From positions 13,989,921 to 14,053,920 of the forward strand of contig CM077005.1 of assembly GCA_039090855.1 (NCBI GenBank): a stretch of 64,000 bases of DNA, written 5' to 3'. The notes beneath the pieces are model-generated. The model made no database searches. It saw only the letters and a list, made by a program, of their open reading frames with translations, and was not told where the DNA came from. Position numbers and translations under genes: made by a program. The DNA is from Macrothele yani (lineage: Eukaryota > Arthropoda > Arachnida > Araneae > Macrothelidae). How positions within the stretch are numbered: the first letter of the stretch is position 1; each line of letters begins with the position of its first letter. Positions 21,545 to 33,032 of the stretch are shown in pieces.

Positions 21545-21680
21545 ATCACTTTCCGTTATTCATAAGGTCCGCTATTTGGAGGTTAATATACAAACAGTAT
21601 AAACTCCAGAACTGGGGTTCACAAAAATGTGCCCTAAATGGATGTATCCGCTATTCATGAGTGTCTGTTAAGGAGGTTTT
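21545..21680 (-). repeat. Possible pogo/Tigger-like element end (opposite sense)
   Basis: Contains GGTCCGCTATTTGGAGGTT, TATCCGCTATTCATGAGTGT and a terminal GGAGGTTTTACAG before TA. It mirrors the end at 14518. The two lie 7 kb apart and I do not claim they bound one element. Confidence 0.4.
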
Positions 21681-22800
21681 ACAGTATATAAAAAAAATTA
21701 TCTATGAGATTTAAAATAAATGTTTAAATCTGAATAGGAGAAGCTGAAATCTTGTGCCCAATAAACGTTGACATGCTGTCACCAGCAGTAAGCACTTTTT
21801 TTTCTTTTCAAAGGATGCCCTAAAAATTGGGTTATGGCTCATAACTTATTCTTTTGTGTAAGTGGAATCCTCGCCATCTCATCCTGTTTAGAAGAGCACG
21901 TACTGCAGGATTTTCTTTCATTTCTTTTCTTTTATCTCTCTCTAGTTTTTTTTCTTCTTTCGCACAAGTTTCAGTCTTAAATTATTCTTCATTTCGCAAT
22001 CTTAGCTCATAACCTTCAATTATCAGTCTTAATCTCTATTTCACTCCCTCGCTATGTCTACCCCCCGAACTGCGTCTTTACTGTCCTTTCGTACTATTTC
22101 TATACGAGTTGCAGTGTGAGTCATGAATTCCGCACAATTCAAGGCATTTACTCATTTCTCATTACTGGTTTTCCTTTGTCTTTGAAGAAACGATTTTTTT
22201 TTGCAAGTAATTGACAGACTGAAAGCATGGGAAGTCGTAGTCTTAATGTTGCTATTGTACAGTGGATTCGTAGGTTAATATAATCTACCTCCTGCATGTT
22301 TATTTAGGCTGAGGTGCTCTGGCTGATGTTAGTTTACCAGTTGGGCTTTTGTTCGGCTGTTCTCCAGGAAATGATTTTAAGGTCGCACGTATGGGGGCAT
22401 GCCCAAAATACAAAAAATCATCCAGACCAAAGGTTAGCTCTGCACGATTCTTTTCATTTTTCTTCTTCTTCATGATCTTCTTCTTTCTTTTCTTTTCAGA
22501 AAATCTAGTTTTTCTTTATTGTCATTTTTTTTCCATTTGGGATATCGTTGAGGTAACCACAGATTACGTTCATTCTAAGCATTAATGGGAATTGAATTCA
22601 TAAAATCTACTATAATAGGTGCGACCTTCGGAAGATCAGCTTAGAGTTGGTGCTTAGGAATCCTGATCGATAAAAAAACAAGAAAGATGACACCGAATTT
22701 TGGGGTGTAATAAGCACGTCTTTTGAATCCGTTCTGACGCAAATTAAATTTATCAAAGCTATTTAAAGTCAATGGAACCGGTATGGAAAACAATAGATCT
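21681..22800. other. No recognisable feature
   Basis: Pyrimidine-rich and AT-rich sequence. No gene or named repeat recognised. Confidence 0.4.
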
Positions 22801-24400
22801 GACGAAATAAAGAAGATTTTCAATCGGGTTTTTAATCCCTCAGATATTGCTGTAAACGGAATCGTGAGCTTACGAACTCTTAGAAACAGAGATATCGACA
22901 AAAATAAGATGTGACTTTACGTCCCCTGGTGGGAAAACTATGCATTATTTTAGGAAGAAAGTATTCTCAAAAGGTTTATCCATATAAGCATTATCGGTCG
23001 AAGAAAAAAAAATTAAGACTTACGCCACCTGGTGGCCAAACCATTTCTTACAAAAATTAGAAAATATGTGCAAGCGATTTCCCATCAGGAGCTGTATGCG
23101 GTGCAGGAAGAATTTTTCAAATCGGAGATTAGAAGCAGAGATATAGGGGGAAACGCAATTTACATTTACGCCCCTAGCGGAAAGTCTGTGAATTACTTGA
23201 AAATTTTGAAATTATATGAACCGCATGTCACACTAGAAACACTATCCAATAAAGAAGGAATTTTTCAAATCGGACTCCTAGAAGTAGAGATATTGACAAA
23301 AATAAAATATACATCTACGTCCCCTGACGTAGAAACCATGCACTATTTTAAGAAGAAAATGTTTCTAAAAGGTTTGTCGACATGAGTAGTATCGGTCAAC
23401 AAAGGACGTTTTTTTCAATCGAGAATTTAGAAGCTCATATTTTGCTGCAAATACAACAGAACCAGAAATTAAGATTTACGCCCCCTGGTAGCCAAACTAT
23501 TTTTTTACAAAAATTAGAAATTATGTGCAAACGATTTCCCATCAGGAGCTGTATCCGGTGCAAAAAGAATTTTTAAAATAGGAGATTTAGAAGCAGAGAT
23601 ATAGGGGGAAACGCAATTTACCGCTACGCCCCCTAGCGGAAAGTCTATGAGTTACTTGAAAATTTTGAAATTATATGAAAAACATGTCACATGGAAAACA
23701 CTATCCAACAAAGAAGGAATTTTTCAAATCGGACTCCTAGAAGTAGAGATATTGACAAAAATAAGGTGTACATCTACGCCGCCTGGCGGAGAAACTGTGG
23801 AATATTTTAAGAAGAAAATATTCCGAAAAGGTTTATCGATGTGAGTGGCATCAGTCCACAAAAGAATTTTTTCAATCGATATTTTAGAAGCTCCGATTTT
23901 ATGGCAAATATATCAGAAGCAGAAATCAACACTACCAAAGTATTCTTTACCAAAAATTTGAAATTATATGCAAAAGATTTTCCATCAGGAGATGTATCCG
24001 CTGAAATTTTTTTTTCAAATCGGAGTTTTAGGAAAAGAAGAGTTATCGGGAAAAATGTAATTTACTTTTACGCCCCCTAGCGAAAAATCTATGCGTAATT
24101 TGAAAAAGTAACTATATCTAAAATACTCTTCGACATAAATGGAATCGAAAGATAGAATTTTTTTTCAATCGGATGTTTAGAAGCAAATATGTGGAATAAA
24201 ACGTATTTTTGAATTCAACATCATCTGCATTTACGCCCTCTAGCGGCGAAATTGTACATCGTAAAAAACAACAACAACGAAATAAAGGATCATTATTTGC
24301 ATATTTCAAGCTTCCCAATGCAAAAATAATTTTTCAAATCGGACTAATAGCTGCAGAGATACCGTGGGTACAGACGGACGGACGGACGGACGAACAAACC
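22800..24400. repeat. Hierarchical tandem repeat ending in a GGAC microsatellite
   Basis: A large unit of about 450 bp occurs about three times; for example, the GCCACCTGGTGGCCAAACCA block at about 23025 recurs at about 23475. Each is built of related ~115-bp subunits with TTTTTCAAATCGGA, AGAAGCAGAGATAT and TTTACGCCCCCTAGCGG. The array ends with ACCGTGGGTACAGACGGACG and more GGAC units (about 24360-24390). The open frames inside have no domain. Confidence 0.85.
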
Positions 24401-24460
24401 GATAACAGAAGCACGATCTTTTTTACCAAAGACGTGCTAAAAAGAATCATTTCGTTTAAG

Positions 24461-24490
24461 TCAGTGGTTTCCAAAGTGTGGAGTGCATCT
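24461..24490 (+). repeat. Possible hAT-type terminal repeat
   Basis: CAGTGGTTTCCAAAGTGTGG resembles the ends of hAT transposons. I found no matching inverted end nearby and no transposase. From 24490 to 25495 nothing else is identified, including the 95-codon frame at 24919-25206. Confidence 0.3.
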
Positions 24491-25496
24491 GTCGGACGGT
24501 ATGACGTATCATAAAAGTGGGCACAAAATAGTACAACATTTATTTAGAAGCTTCTTTTTCTGCACGAAAATGACGTTCAGTATGCTGTACAAGCTCATAT
24601 GAGGAATTAATTTCTTTTGCTAATAAACAAAAAAAGAAAATACGGCTGGTCTGTCTTTTTTTATCTCTTTGAATTTATTTATGTAGAAATTTCGAAAGAA
24701 TTATGAAATTTCAAATGCCAGTGTCAGGATGTTTATCCAAAAGTTAGAATATGAATTTTTAACTCACAATAAAAACTGTTCGAGTACATTTCTAACACGG
24801 TTAGGCTTTATTCTTTTCAATGAAAGACGAACGGAGCACAAACACTAAAATGCAGTTTTGAGGTAGACACTTCTCCCTCAGATTCCAGGACACCAATATT
24901 TAAAAATTTGATTTCATAATGAGCCTGTTTGTTTTATTTGCAGCTACATACCGTTTTTGCCAGCTAAAACAACTAACTAATTTGAGGGCTAGTGAATCAT
25001 TTTTTTTCTCAGAGAAGAAGCTCAAATGTCTTGATTTATTTCGAGACTTTATAACTTATATACTTGAAACTAGATTTTTAGCAATTTCGACGACCCAGAC
25101 GAAATACGCACGTCAAATAAATATTCAGCAATCGTTGTGCATTGATCTCTCAAAGAGATTCAACGGAAATTTCCAACTGAAATACAGCTTTCATCAGATA
25201 CTGTAGGGAATTTCTTTAGGCAAAACCATCTATCAAACGTGCTTATACAGCAAAGATCCGATCACTCGGCTTTCGGTTATCCGACATAGCCATACGTAGT
25301 CGTCAGTTACTAGAGTCAAAAATAAAAACTGTAAAGTTTTTAGTGAAGTTGTTGTGTTAACTAAACTTGTAAACAGCTAAGTGAATAAACGGCCAAGGCA
25401 AAATAATCAATTGTTAATTTTAAACGAAGTGAAGTGTCAGTTATCCACCTCAGTCGACTATTCTCAGGTCGTAATTCATCAAAATTACTCTTAATA

Positions 25497-26935
25497 TCAA
25501 TCACACATCATCATGGTTGTGAACCATTATCAATATATTGCTGGAAGAAGGTCTCCCCAAGTTTATTTCACAACTGTCTGTCTTGAGCCAGTCTCTTCCA
25601 TGTCACTCCGGAATGTTTCCGAATTTCATCCACCCATTGCCCACGTGGTCTTCTTCTGGGTCTTTTTCTGCCTCTTGGCATCCAGCCTAAAATTTCGGTC
25701 GTCCATCGGTGGTCCGTTTTGGCAACATGTCCAGCCCATTGCCATTTCAGGAATTTTACTCTTATCATGATGTCATCCACTCTAGTCATTTTTCTGATCC
25801 ACGAGTTCCTGTTTTTATATTCCCTGGTTACCCCGAGCATGCATCTCTCCATGCTCCTTTCAGTTGTCTGAAGCTTTTGTATGTCTTTTTTAGTTACGGT
25901 CCATGTCTCCTCTCCACGTGTACTAAGAACTGGAAGAATGCATTGATTAAAAACTTTTCTTTTAAGACATAACGCATATTGCTCTTGAAAATTGTACTAT
26001 TTCATCCTAAAGCTCTCCACTCACGCGGATTAATTTCTTCATCAATGTGACCCTAGTGGATATCTGTTGTCCAAGGTAAATAAATGTACGTATCAGTTAC
26101 CTCGAGATTTCCCCATCAATCGATAAATCTTCAATTCTTGTAAAAGCATTGTACATCAGTTTTGTTTTCTGAAAGTTTCAGTTTTAATCCCACTTATTTA
26201 CTCTCGTCAACAAGTTCCTGGATCATACTCTTCAGCTCTGAAGAGGTAGTTGCAAATATTACTACGTCATCAGCAAAACGAAGGTGAGTTAAATAATCTC
26301 CATTGATTTTTATCACCGTGTTTTCCTTGTTCAATGATAGATAGATATTTTGCAATGTGGCTTTGAAGAGTTTGGGAGATATGGTGGCACCTTATCTCAC
26401 TCCCTTTCCAATTTTATTGGTGCTGTATCCTTAGATAGCTGAACCTTTGCACTTGCATTTTCATAGATGTTATTAATAATGCTAATGTATGTATCCTTAA
26501 TACCGCAGGGTTTCAACGACATTGTAACTGCTAATGGTTTCATGGAATCAAAGGCCTTTTCTTGGTCGGTAACAGCCATACATAATGGGAGTTCATATTT
26601 CCTCACTTTTTCAATTCGTTCTCTCAGTACATGTGTATGATCTATGGTGTTGCAGCCACTCTTGAATCCAGCTTGTTCCCTCGGTTGAATCATGTTCAAT
26701 GTTATCTTAAAGTGATGTGAAAGAACCTTAGTGAAGATTTATAAACCACTGATAGGAGGCTGATGGACTTCTAGTACTTAAGATCCTCAATGTCACCTTT
26801 TTTATGTAACAGGATAAGGAAATTTTCCTTCATTGAAACATCTATTGAAAATCTGGACCAGTGTAGTTTCTATTTCTCCACTTGTTTCTTATATAATGTC
26901 AACGGTAATTCCATATTCTCCTGGAGCTCTCTCGT
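25497..26935 (-). pseudogene. RTE-like LINE, RT domain to 3' end
   Basis: Longer relative of the LINE at 4190, on the minus strand, with the 3' end at about 25497 (CATCATCATGG, complement of the tail). In protein order: QPREQAGFKSGCNTIDHTHV and TDQEKAFDS (RT motif A, catalytic Asp present) at about 26690-26540; IKDTYISIINNIYENAS; the FADDVVI motif at about 26262-26282, so the catalytic Asp pair is intact here; and the C-terminal SSMER-like MERCMLGVTREYKNRNSWIR with RVDDIMIRVKFLKWQWAGHV, RKRPRRRPRGQWVDEIRKHS and TWKRLAQDR. Several frameshifts and stops break it. The 5' end is truncated near a CT microsatellite at about 26930. Confidence 0.88.
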
Positions 26936-26949
26936 TCTCTCTCTGTCTC

Positions 26950-27029
<80 letters not shown>

Positions 27030-27042
27030 TATATGTGTACAT
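26931..27042. repeat. Compound microsatellite (CT)n(TA)n(CA)n
   Basis: CTCTCTCTGT-type runs, then TATATA, then ACACAC and TATATG. It sits between the LINE and a Tc1 element. Confidence 0.95.
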
Positions 27043-27060
27043 GATCTATCTCTCTATCTA

Positions 27061-28285
27061 CACCCCTGAGACATTACATTACGACCACTGCGAGCCTAGA
27101 GAAATGAGTGCGTCTGGAGACCGAAAGGTGGTGTAGATGAAGTTCACAGAGCCATATATATATATATATAACCCGAGGACTGGCTTTCGGTTAGTAGAGT
27201 GTTCGGAGTCAGAATGGGAAAAGCTGCCGATTTATCGGAGTTTGATAAAGGACAAATTGTAATGGCACGGCCCCTCGAAACTACGATCTCGGAAACGGCG
27301 CTGCTTATGGGTTGTTCAGGTGTCGCTGTAGTGAGTACGTATCAAAAGTGGTGTACAGATGGCCAAACGACGAACCATCGTGCAACCATGTGTCGTCCGC
27401 AGCTCATTGATGCCAGAGCGGAGCGGAGACTGTCGCGTATTGTTCACAGCGACCGCAGGGCCACAGTGCAACAAATCACCTGCAGCTGAAACAGTGATGA
27501 TCAGGGCAATGTGTCACAGCATGCAGCTCATCGCAGAATTCTGCACATTTACCTGCGTAGCCGAAGATCAAGCCGGGTTCCCATGTTCACTGCACGTCAT
27601 CGCCAACAACGCATGAAATGGGCCCACGATCATCGAGATTGGACCGTGGATGATAGGAAGAAAGTGGCCTGGTCTGACGAATCAATATTCCTGGTGCATC
27701 CCGTAGACGCCCGAGCGCGGATACGCCAATTACCAACGGACGCTATGGCACCTGGATGCACTTTTGGGTGGAAACAGGCCGGCGACGGCGATGTTATGCT
27801 GTGGGCATTGTTTTCTTGGGACATTTTAGGCCCCATTATCCCAATAGCTCAATCCCTGACAGCTATCAGATATATTAACTTCCTGGCGGACCAAGTTCAC
27901 CCATTCATGGCAACTGTGTTCCCTGCTGGGGATGGCCATTACCAACAGGATAATGGGCCATGCCACACTGCCAGAATCGTCAAAGTACGGTTCTAGGAAC
28001 ATGCTGGTGAGTTTCTGTTAATGACCTGGCCTCCAAATTCACCAGACATGAACCCAATCGAACATTTGTGGTTCGACTTGAAAAAGCTGGTTCGCGTTAA
28101 ATCACCACCACGCCGAAATATGCGTGAAGTGGAGGTCCTGCTGTTGAGATTATGGCACCAGATACCCCAGGATACCTATCGCCACCTCATCGAATCGATG
28201 CCTCGCCGAGTGATCGCTGTTTTTCGGGCTTAAGGAGGTCCTACAGCTTATTGGGTAGGTGGTCATAATGTAATGCTCATCGGTG
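27061..28285 (+). mobile_element. Tc1-like element with both TIRs
   Basis: The left end CACCCCTGAGACATTACATT and right end (reverse complement CACCGATGAGCATTACATTA) continue into TGACCAC-type sequence. TA lies on both sides (27059-27060 and 28286-28287). Same family as the elements at 44768 and 47720. The next Tc1 remnant starts right after the shared TA. Confidence 0.93.
27214..28253 (+). pseudogene. Tc1-family transposase broken only by stops
   Basis: One continuous frame from [20 protein letters not shown] to GGPTAYW. It is interrupted by stops at 27487-27489 (TGA), 27994-27996 (TAG) and 28231-28233 (TAA), with no frameshift. The natural stop seems to have become TGG at 28251-28253, judged from the copy ending at 49089. 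Order: HTH with [29 protein letters not shown], the second HTH, the first catalytic Asp in WSDESIF, LWALFSWDILGPIIPI, the second Asp in YQQDNGPCH and the Glu in NPIEHLW. There are 36 positions between the last two, counting the stop. All catalytic residues remain. The pattern suggests point decay rather than rearrangement. Confidence 0.93.
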
Positions 28286-28287
28286 TA

Positions 28288-28920
28288 CAGTCCAAAAGTG
28301 ATGTGGCAAGTGACTCAGATCTTGCGGGCTGATAGAGAGTGTGATTACCTCGAACAGAGATACAGATCGCGCAACGAGCCCTCATGCTGTTTTCAAGGCT
28401 GTGAATGGGAGTTTGGAGAAATATGAGCCATTTCACCACCAAGGAACGTCGAAGTCCCGGTAGGGTTCTGGAAGGCTGAGAGGAAGCTGTCGGCTTGCAG
28501 TTACTTTTCCCAGTGCACCTCAGACACGTTATATCGGGTTCAGGTCCAGATATCTTACTGGCCACTCCATCCTATGAATATACTCAATCTCCAGGTATGT
28601 GTCGACTAGCCGAGTCCTATGGGAACGGACGCTATCGTCCGTAAAAAGGAATTGGGGACCAACAACTCGCCTGTAAAGCCGTACGTAGGACTCTAGGATG
28701 TTTTTCCCGGTAGCGTGCAGCAGTCGGGGTGCTTCCTGGAAACACGCGAAGCAGCGCGTGTCCATTCAAACTTGATGCCATCGCAAACCAGGAATCTTCT
28801 ATATACCACCGTAGTGGTCAATTTCCTTAATGTTGGAGGGAAGATTTTGGCTCCCAGGCTCCCTTCAAATGTACACACGTCGAGAATCCTTGTTGAGGTT
28901 GTACGGAGACTCGTCACTGT
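28288..28920 (-). pseudogene. Tc1-like (Tcb-type) transposase, N-terminus cut by SINE-C
   Basis: Minus-strand remnant. Just next to the SINE at 28921 it reads SDES (first catalytic Asp) then PYNLNKDSRRVYI, REPGSQNLPSNIKEIDHYGG, later SYVRLYRRVVGPQFLFTDD with the second Asp, LVDTYLEIEYIHRMEWPV and LDLNPI. The codon expected for the catalytic Glu is TAA, so the Glu is replaced by a stop. Thirty-four residues separate the second Asp from this codon. It contains several frameshifts and stops. The N-terminal half is missing and I could not find it beyond the SINE. Confidence 0.82.
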
Positions 28921-29100
28921 GTAACGTACCAGGAGATGTGACGTACCTGCCAGAAGGACGCACACGACATAAAGGCAGATAGGAATCAGAATAAAACGTC
29001 CGCGTAGCTCAATTGGTAGAGTGACTTATTCCGGAATGAGGGGATCCGGGTTCGAATCCTGGCGTGGACAGAAATGACGGAGAAATTTACTTCGTTATAA
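28921..29100 (+). repeat. SINE-C copy 3
   Basis: Best view of the family, about 180 bp: a leader (GTGACGTACCTGCC, GGACGCACACGACATAAAGG, CAGATA), then a tRNA-like segment (GTCCGCG, A-box TAGCTCAATTGGTAGAG, B-box GGGTTCGAATCC, closing CGTGGAC), then a conserved tail ATGACGGAGAAATTTACTTC and GTTATAA. The anticodon-stem region folds best with a six-base loop, so it is not a normal tRNA gene. It lies directly against the SDES codons of a Tc1 remnant. Confidence 0.88.
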
Positions 29101-29886
29101 CTGAAGAAACCATAGGCTCATTGATCAGGAGGCCAATTAAGACGAATCCTTTTCGAGCCCAATTAAGACGAATCCTTCTGTGCTATACGGCAAGTGGGAT
29201 ACAGATCTTTGGCTTTCTTGTATACAGACCTCTGTAGTGGAATCTTCTACAAACTGTTTGCCTCGATGTCACGGTTCCCGTAGCAGAGGAGAACTCCTCC
29301 AAGAGTTACCTGGCTGTCGACTCCCTATGCCGACGATTTATTGGAAACAAAAAGCAGTCATCTTAACTTGTTGTGGTTCGCAGGCGTTACTGTTCCGTTT
29401 TCCTGGAACTGTCTCTGCATATTGGGACCACTTGCCTCGTCAGTCTGAGCCATTTTGCTACCTCAGCTTGCGATTGGTCCTGTTTCCAATGGACAAATAG
29501 CTCTCACCGTAGAGAGTCTTCTAAGCAATGACGCAAAGCCATTCTCCCACTAACAGTCCAACTTAAAACCTGTTTCCAATCAACCGACAGCTCTCACCGT
29601 GCAGAGTCTTCTAAGCTATGGTGCGGAGCCATTCTCCCATTAACAGACCAACTCTTGTACCTCGCTCAGAACAACGCTTACCAAGGTCGCGTGCCTGCCA
29701 GATCGACGACGTGCTGTCGTCATTTGCGTATTTCCATAGGACCTAGCACAATGTTGCTTGGGTACGTCGACCTAGCATTTCTTCTTTCACATGTCACTGA
29801 AAAATCTTTACAATCGGTCGTCTCGTTTTGGACGTATTCTCGAATATTTACTGTATTTGTCAGGTTAATTTTTGACACCAGTTTAT
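29101..29886. other. Unclassified; one 90-bp tandem duplication
   Basis: At about 29479-29655 a segment with CCTGTTTCCAAT, AGCTCTCACCG, AGAGTCTTCTAAGC and GCCATTCTCCCA occurs twice at a 90-bp offset. Nothing else is recognised, apart from a small direct repeat (CAATTAAGACGAATCCTT, about 29133 and 29161). Confidence 0.6.
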
Positions 29887-29914
29887 ACGAGGTCCGTTCA
29901 AGAAATTTATAAAC

Positions 29915-31200
29915 ATGTATGTACGAACCTGAACTAAATATGGCTGTGATTCTTTTAAAGTCATCTCCTCCGGAGGCAATGCATCTGCCCAAATGTCGTT
30001 GCGACTCCTCAAAGACGTGCTGGAAGCCATCATTTTGCATCCCCTTCAGAACCGCCTCTGAAGCTTTGACGACCTCTTCTGTTGCCGTAAAACTACGTCC
30101 TCGCAAATTCATTTTGAGAGTTGAGAAAAGAAAAACGTCACAGGGTGCTAAATCTGGACTATAAGGAGGGTGTGGAATCGCTCCAATATTTGTTTTCAGC
30201 CAAGAAGGTAGTGACTTTCTGCGCCACGTGAGGACGAGCGTTAGCATGGTGGAGTTTTCAACTATTTTGGTGCATATGTTGATGCTTCTTACGGATATGT
30301 ACTATATAAGCTTAGTCAAAACAGACATCTAATAATCCAAGTTAACTGTGGTACTCGAACGCACGATGTTATGGTACACCATTCCTTGGCAATCAAAGAA
30401 AGTGATTACCATTATCTTCCCGGCAGACTTTTCACATCTTGCCTTTGGAGATGAAGGAGTTTTCCATACAAAGTTCGCTCCGTTGTTGGCCCTCTGGATC
30501 GTAGTGATAAAGAAAAGTTTTATCGCCTGTAATCAGGTAGTCTCCGTTTAAAGCAATTTCTTGCTTCAAAATTCACACACCTCAGCACGCACTTGTTTTT
30601 TCTTTTTCAGGTGGGAGTAACCGAGGAATCCATCTTGCACTGACTCGCGTCATGTCTAGTCTCTCTCTGTGTATTATAGTGTGGGCACTTCCAACTGAAA
30701 TCTGTAAATGTTCTGCCATTTGTCTCACTATGAGCCGACGATTCTCACCGATAATCGCGGCTGCAATGCTTAATATCTGATCAGTAATGAATGTTGAAGA
30801 CATCCCAGGTTCACCTTGTTTCTGATCAGTAATAGCTGTTTGTGACATTTCAGGTCCACCTTGTTTCTTATCAGTAACGACTGTTGGTGACATCCGAGGT
30901 CCACCTTGTTTCTGATCAGTAACGACTGTTGGTGACACCCAGATCCACCTTGTTTCTGAAACGATTCGCGGCTTTAGCAAAATTCTTTTAATCACCACTG
31001 TGCTGTATGATGTGGCATCACACTCTCACCATATGCCTGCATCAACATTTCGTACACTTCAGAATTCGTTTTCCCTGGAGGAACACAGAACTTCAAAGCT
31101 GCGTGCTGTTCCACTGTGATATCAGTGACTCGGCTGAGAGGCCAGCGCAAACACACTGAACTTCCCAGTGTTCTGCTCAAAGTCATGGGCAACACTACGG
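29915..31200 (-). pseudogene. mariner transposase with internal 45-bp repeats
   Basis: In protein order: VEQHAALKFCVPPGKTNSEV and YEMLMQAYGESVM (N-terminal HTH, about 31110-31020), a four-fold repeat of TVVTDQKQGGP-type units (30790-30960), AAIIGENRRLIVRQMAEHL with SVGSAHTIIHRERLDMTRVS in the second HTH, and ARWIPRLLPPEKEK. The segment with the first Asp is degraded. YSPDLAPCDVFLFSTLKMNL carries the third catalytic position (about 30130), and the C-terminus reads FEESQRHLGRCIASGGDDFK. Several frameshifts are present. The 45-bp units are 15 codons each and keep the frame. Confidence 0.85.
30790..30960. repeat. 45-bp in-frame minisatellite in mariner transposase
   Basis: Four copies of a 45-bp unit containing CCACCTTGTTTCTGATCAGT. 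On the coding strand each encodes a 15-residue variant of SPTVVTDQKQGGP. It sits between the N-terminal HTH and the second HTH. Confidence 0.9.
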
Positions 31201-31329
31201 CTCGGAAAGGTTCATTCACACGGAGGGGAATCAGGTGTATGCTGTAATGACGTTTTGGCTTCAATATGTAGTTATACAATTTGAAAAAAAAAAAAAAAAA
31301 GCGCGTCTTTCTTGAACAGGCCTCGTATA

Positions 31330-32639
31330 CATAAGGGTTGCCCAAATGAAACTGAGACTGCCGTAAGGGTTTATATGTTGGAATATGTGAACATACAGGA
31401 AGCAGGAGTGATACATGGGTTACAAAACTGCTACACATAATCGCCTTGTCGGTTTAAGCACGTGTCCCAGCGCGGCACGAGATTATGTTTACCCTGAGCG
31501 AAGAACGTCCGTGGTTGGCTGTGGAACCAGTCTTCAACGGCGTCCCGGACCTCTGCGTCGTTAGCGAACCGGAGGTCGTTGAGAGCTTTTTTCCGTGGCC
31601 CAAAGATGTGGTAGTCGCAGGGCAACATATCGGAGCTATAGAAGAGATGGTTGAGAACCTCCCAGAGGAAGCTCCGCAGCAAATCTAGGCACACTGTTGC
31701 CACATGCGGGCGTGCATTGTCGTGCAGCAGAATAACCCGATTTGACAACATATCGTGTGGCTTACACTTGATGTTTGATGTCCGTTTTGAGGTTGCGTAA
31801 CGTATTACAATATGTGGTTGTCTCGATCGTACTGCCCGCGTCCAGCCAATCCAACAGCAATAACTTTTTCAGCTCTTAAGGAGGACTGAGCTTTTTTGGG
31901 TGTGGAGAGCTAGGATGACGCCATTCCATATTCATCCGTTTTGTGGAGGGATCCAAGTGGTGGCACCTAGTTTCATTTGTGGCCACAATCTTGGAAAGAA
32001 ACTGTCCCCCCCTACGTCGTAACGATGCAGATACTCCAGGCAAGCACCTATTCGCCGAGTCTTCTGATCCTCCTGGAGATGCTTGGAAACCCATTGTGCG
32101 CAAATCTTGCTGTATCCCAATCAACGATGGAGAATGGTGTTTATAGTTCCCTTACACACGGACAATAATGCCGCAAGCTCGCGGCGGTTGGTGATTCGGC
32201 GATTCTCCTTCACAAGGTTGTTCACTGCAGCAATCGATTCCGTGGTAATGGCCACGTGTGCTTGCCCAGGTCTCGGCATGTCCTCCGTGCTCACAGCACG
32301 TGCTTTACGAAATTCACTACACCAGTGGAACACTGTATACCCTTGACTGACACTCATTCCCATATACATCTTTCATAAGACGATCAATTTCGGCTGCACT
32401 AACACCTTCTCCCTTCAAAAATTGCATAACTGCCCGATGGGCCTATTTGGACGAATTCATGTCACGACCGTAAGTAGTCAACTTGCCTCCGCACGTGCAA
32501 GCAGCACACTGACACATGCCGCCGATGACATCATGCTTCCTGACATGACACGCCATCTACAGGCGCAAATGCACGGCTCTGTGTAATTATACAACGACGC
32601 TATTACACGATTCTTACTTTAATTTGGGCGACCCTTATG
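31330..32639 (-). mobile_element. mariner element 4, abutting element 3
   Basis: The left end CATAAGGGTTGCCCAAATGA at 31330 and right end (reverse complement CATAAGGGTCGCCCAAATTA) at 32639 are inverted repeats. TA precedes the left end. The base pair after the right end is GT rather than TA. Confidence 0.9.
31431..32460 (-). pseudogene. mariner-like transposase, frameshifted
   Basis: The start MNSSK is at 32460 with a stop two codons later. Then AVMQFLKGEGVSAAEIDRLM and KDVYG (first HTH), CSEFRKARAVSTEDMPRPGQ, AAVNNLVKENRRITNRRELA (second HTH), KICAQWVSKHL, an ATNETRCHHLDP segment where the first catalytic Asp codon appears as Asn, ILLHDNARPHVATV with the second Asp, SSDMLPCDYHIFGPRKKAL with the third position, and the C-terminus. 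At least three frame changes. Confidence 0.85.
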
Positions 32640-32727
32640 GTGTAGAAAAGCACAAAACGTACCTTCATTCATAAAGCTGCACATGGAATTCTTGATGTCA
32701 AGCAAGAGTGATGGATCAAATGATCAT

Positions 32728-33032
32728 ATGTAGAGGATTTTAGGAAGGGAGTGTCTGACCCCAGTTCTTAAACAACCCTTAGAAATAGGAAGCTAGGAGA
32801 TTTGAGCTAAAGTGCCCGATAGGAAAGTGACACGGAAGCGAGGTAGAAAGGGGAAGGAAGACGCCCTTATTTATTACCGGGGGACCAGTACCAGGGATTC
32901 GACGGCTTAACGTGTCCATACCGACGCACAGCTGATATTTAGTGGATCGAGCGTTCGTACCTGCCTGGGATCGAACCTGAGGTCTTCTCCATGCCAGTCA
33001 CGAACGTTGCCCACTAGGCAACCCGCTGCCCG
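32728..33032 (-). repeat. SINE-B copy 2
   Basis: Near full-length on the minus strand, head at about 33032. B-box complement GGGATCGAACCTG and A-box complement GCCCACTAGGCAACC are visible. The tail towards 32720 has GATCATATG-type units rather than poly-T. Confidence 0.88.

Larger units (their letters stand above)
29888..31325 (-). mobile_element. mariner element 3
   Basis: The left end CGAGGTCCGTTCAAGAAAT at 29888 and right end CTTTCTTGAACAGGCCTCG at 31325 are inverted repeats, with TA on both sides. A poly-A stretch (31284-31300) lies just inside the right end. The next mariner begins four bases later. Confidence 0.9.

Noticed and set aside
14518..21680. A single 7-kb pogo-like element bounded by the two CAGTAAAACCTC-type ends
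   Set aside because: The content between is a mosaic of unrelated repeats and no pogo transposase was seen. Two separate remnants are more likely.
24461..25206. A hAT transposon with the 95-codon frame as transposase
   Set aside because: Only one terminal-repeat-like word was found and the frame shows no hAT domain.
28990..29070. Free-standing tRNA genes at SINE-C copies (also 48608, 59972, 19680)
   Set aside because: All copies share the same leader and tail outside the tRNA-like part, and the anticodon loop is irregular, so they are members of a repeat family.
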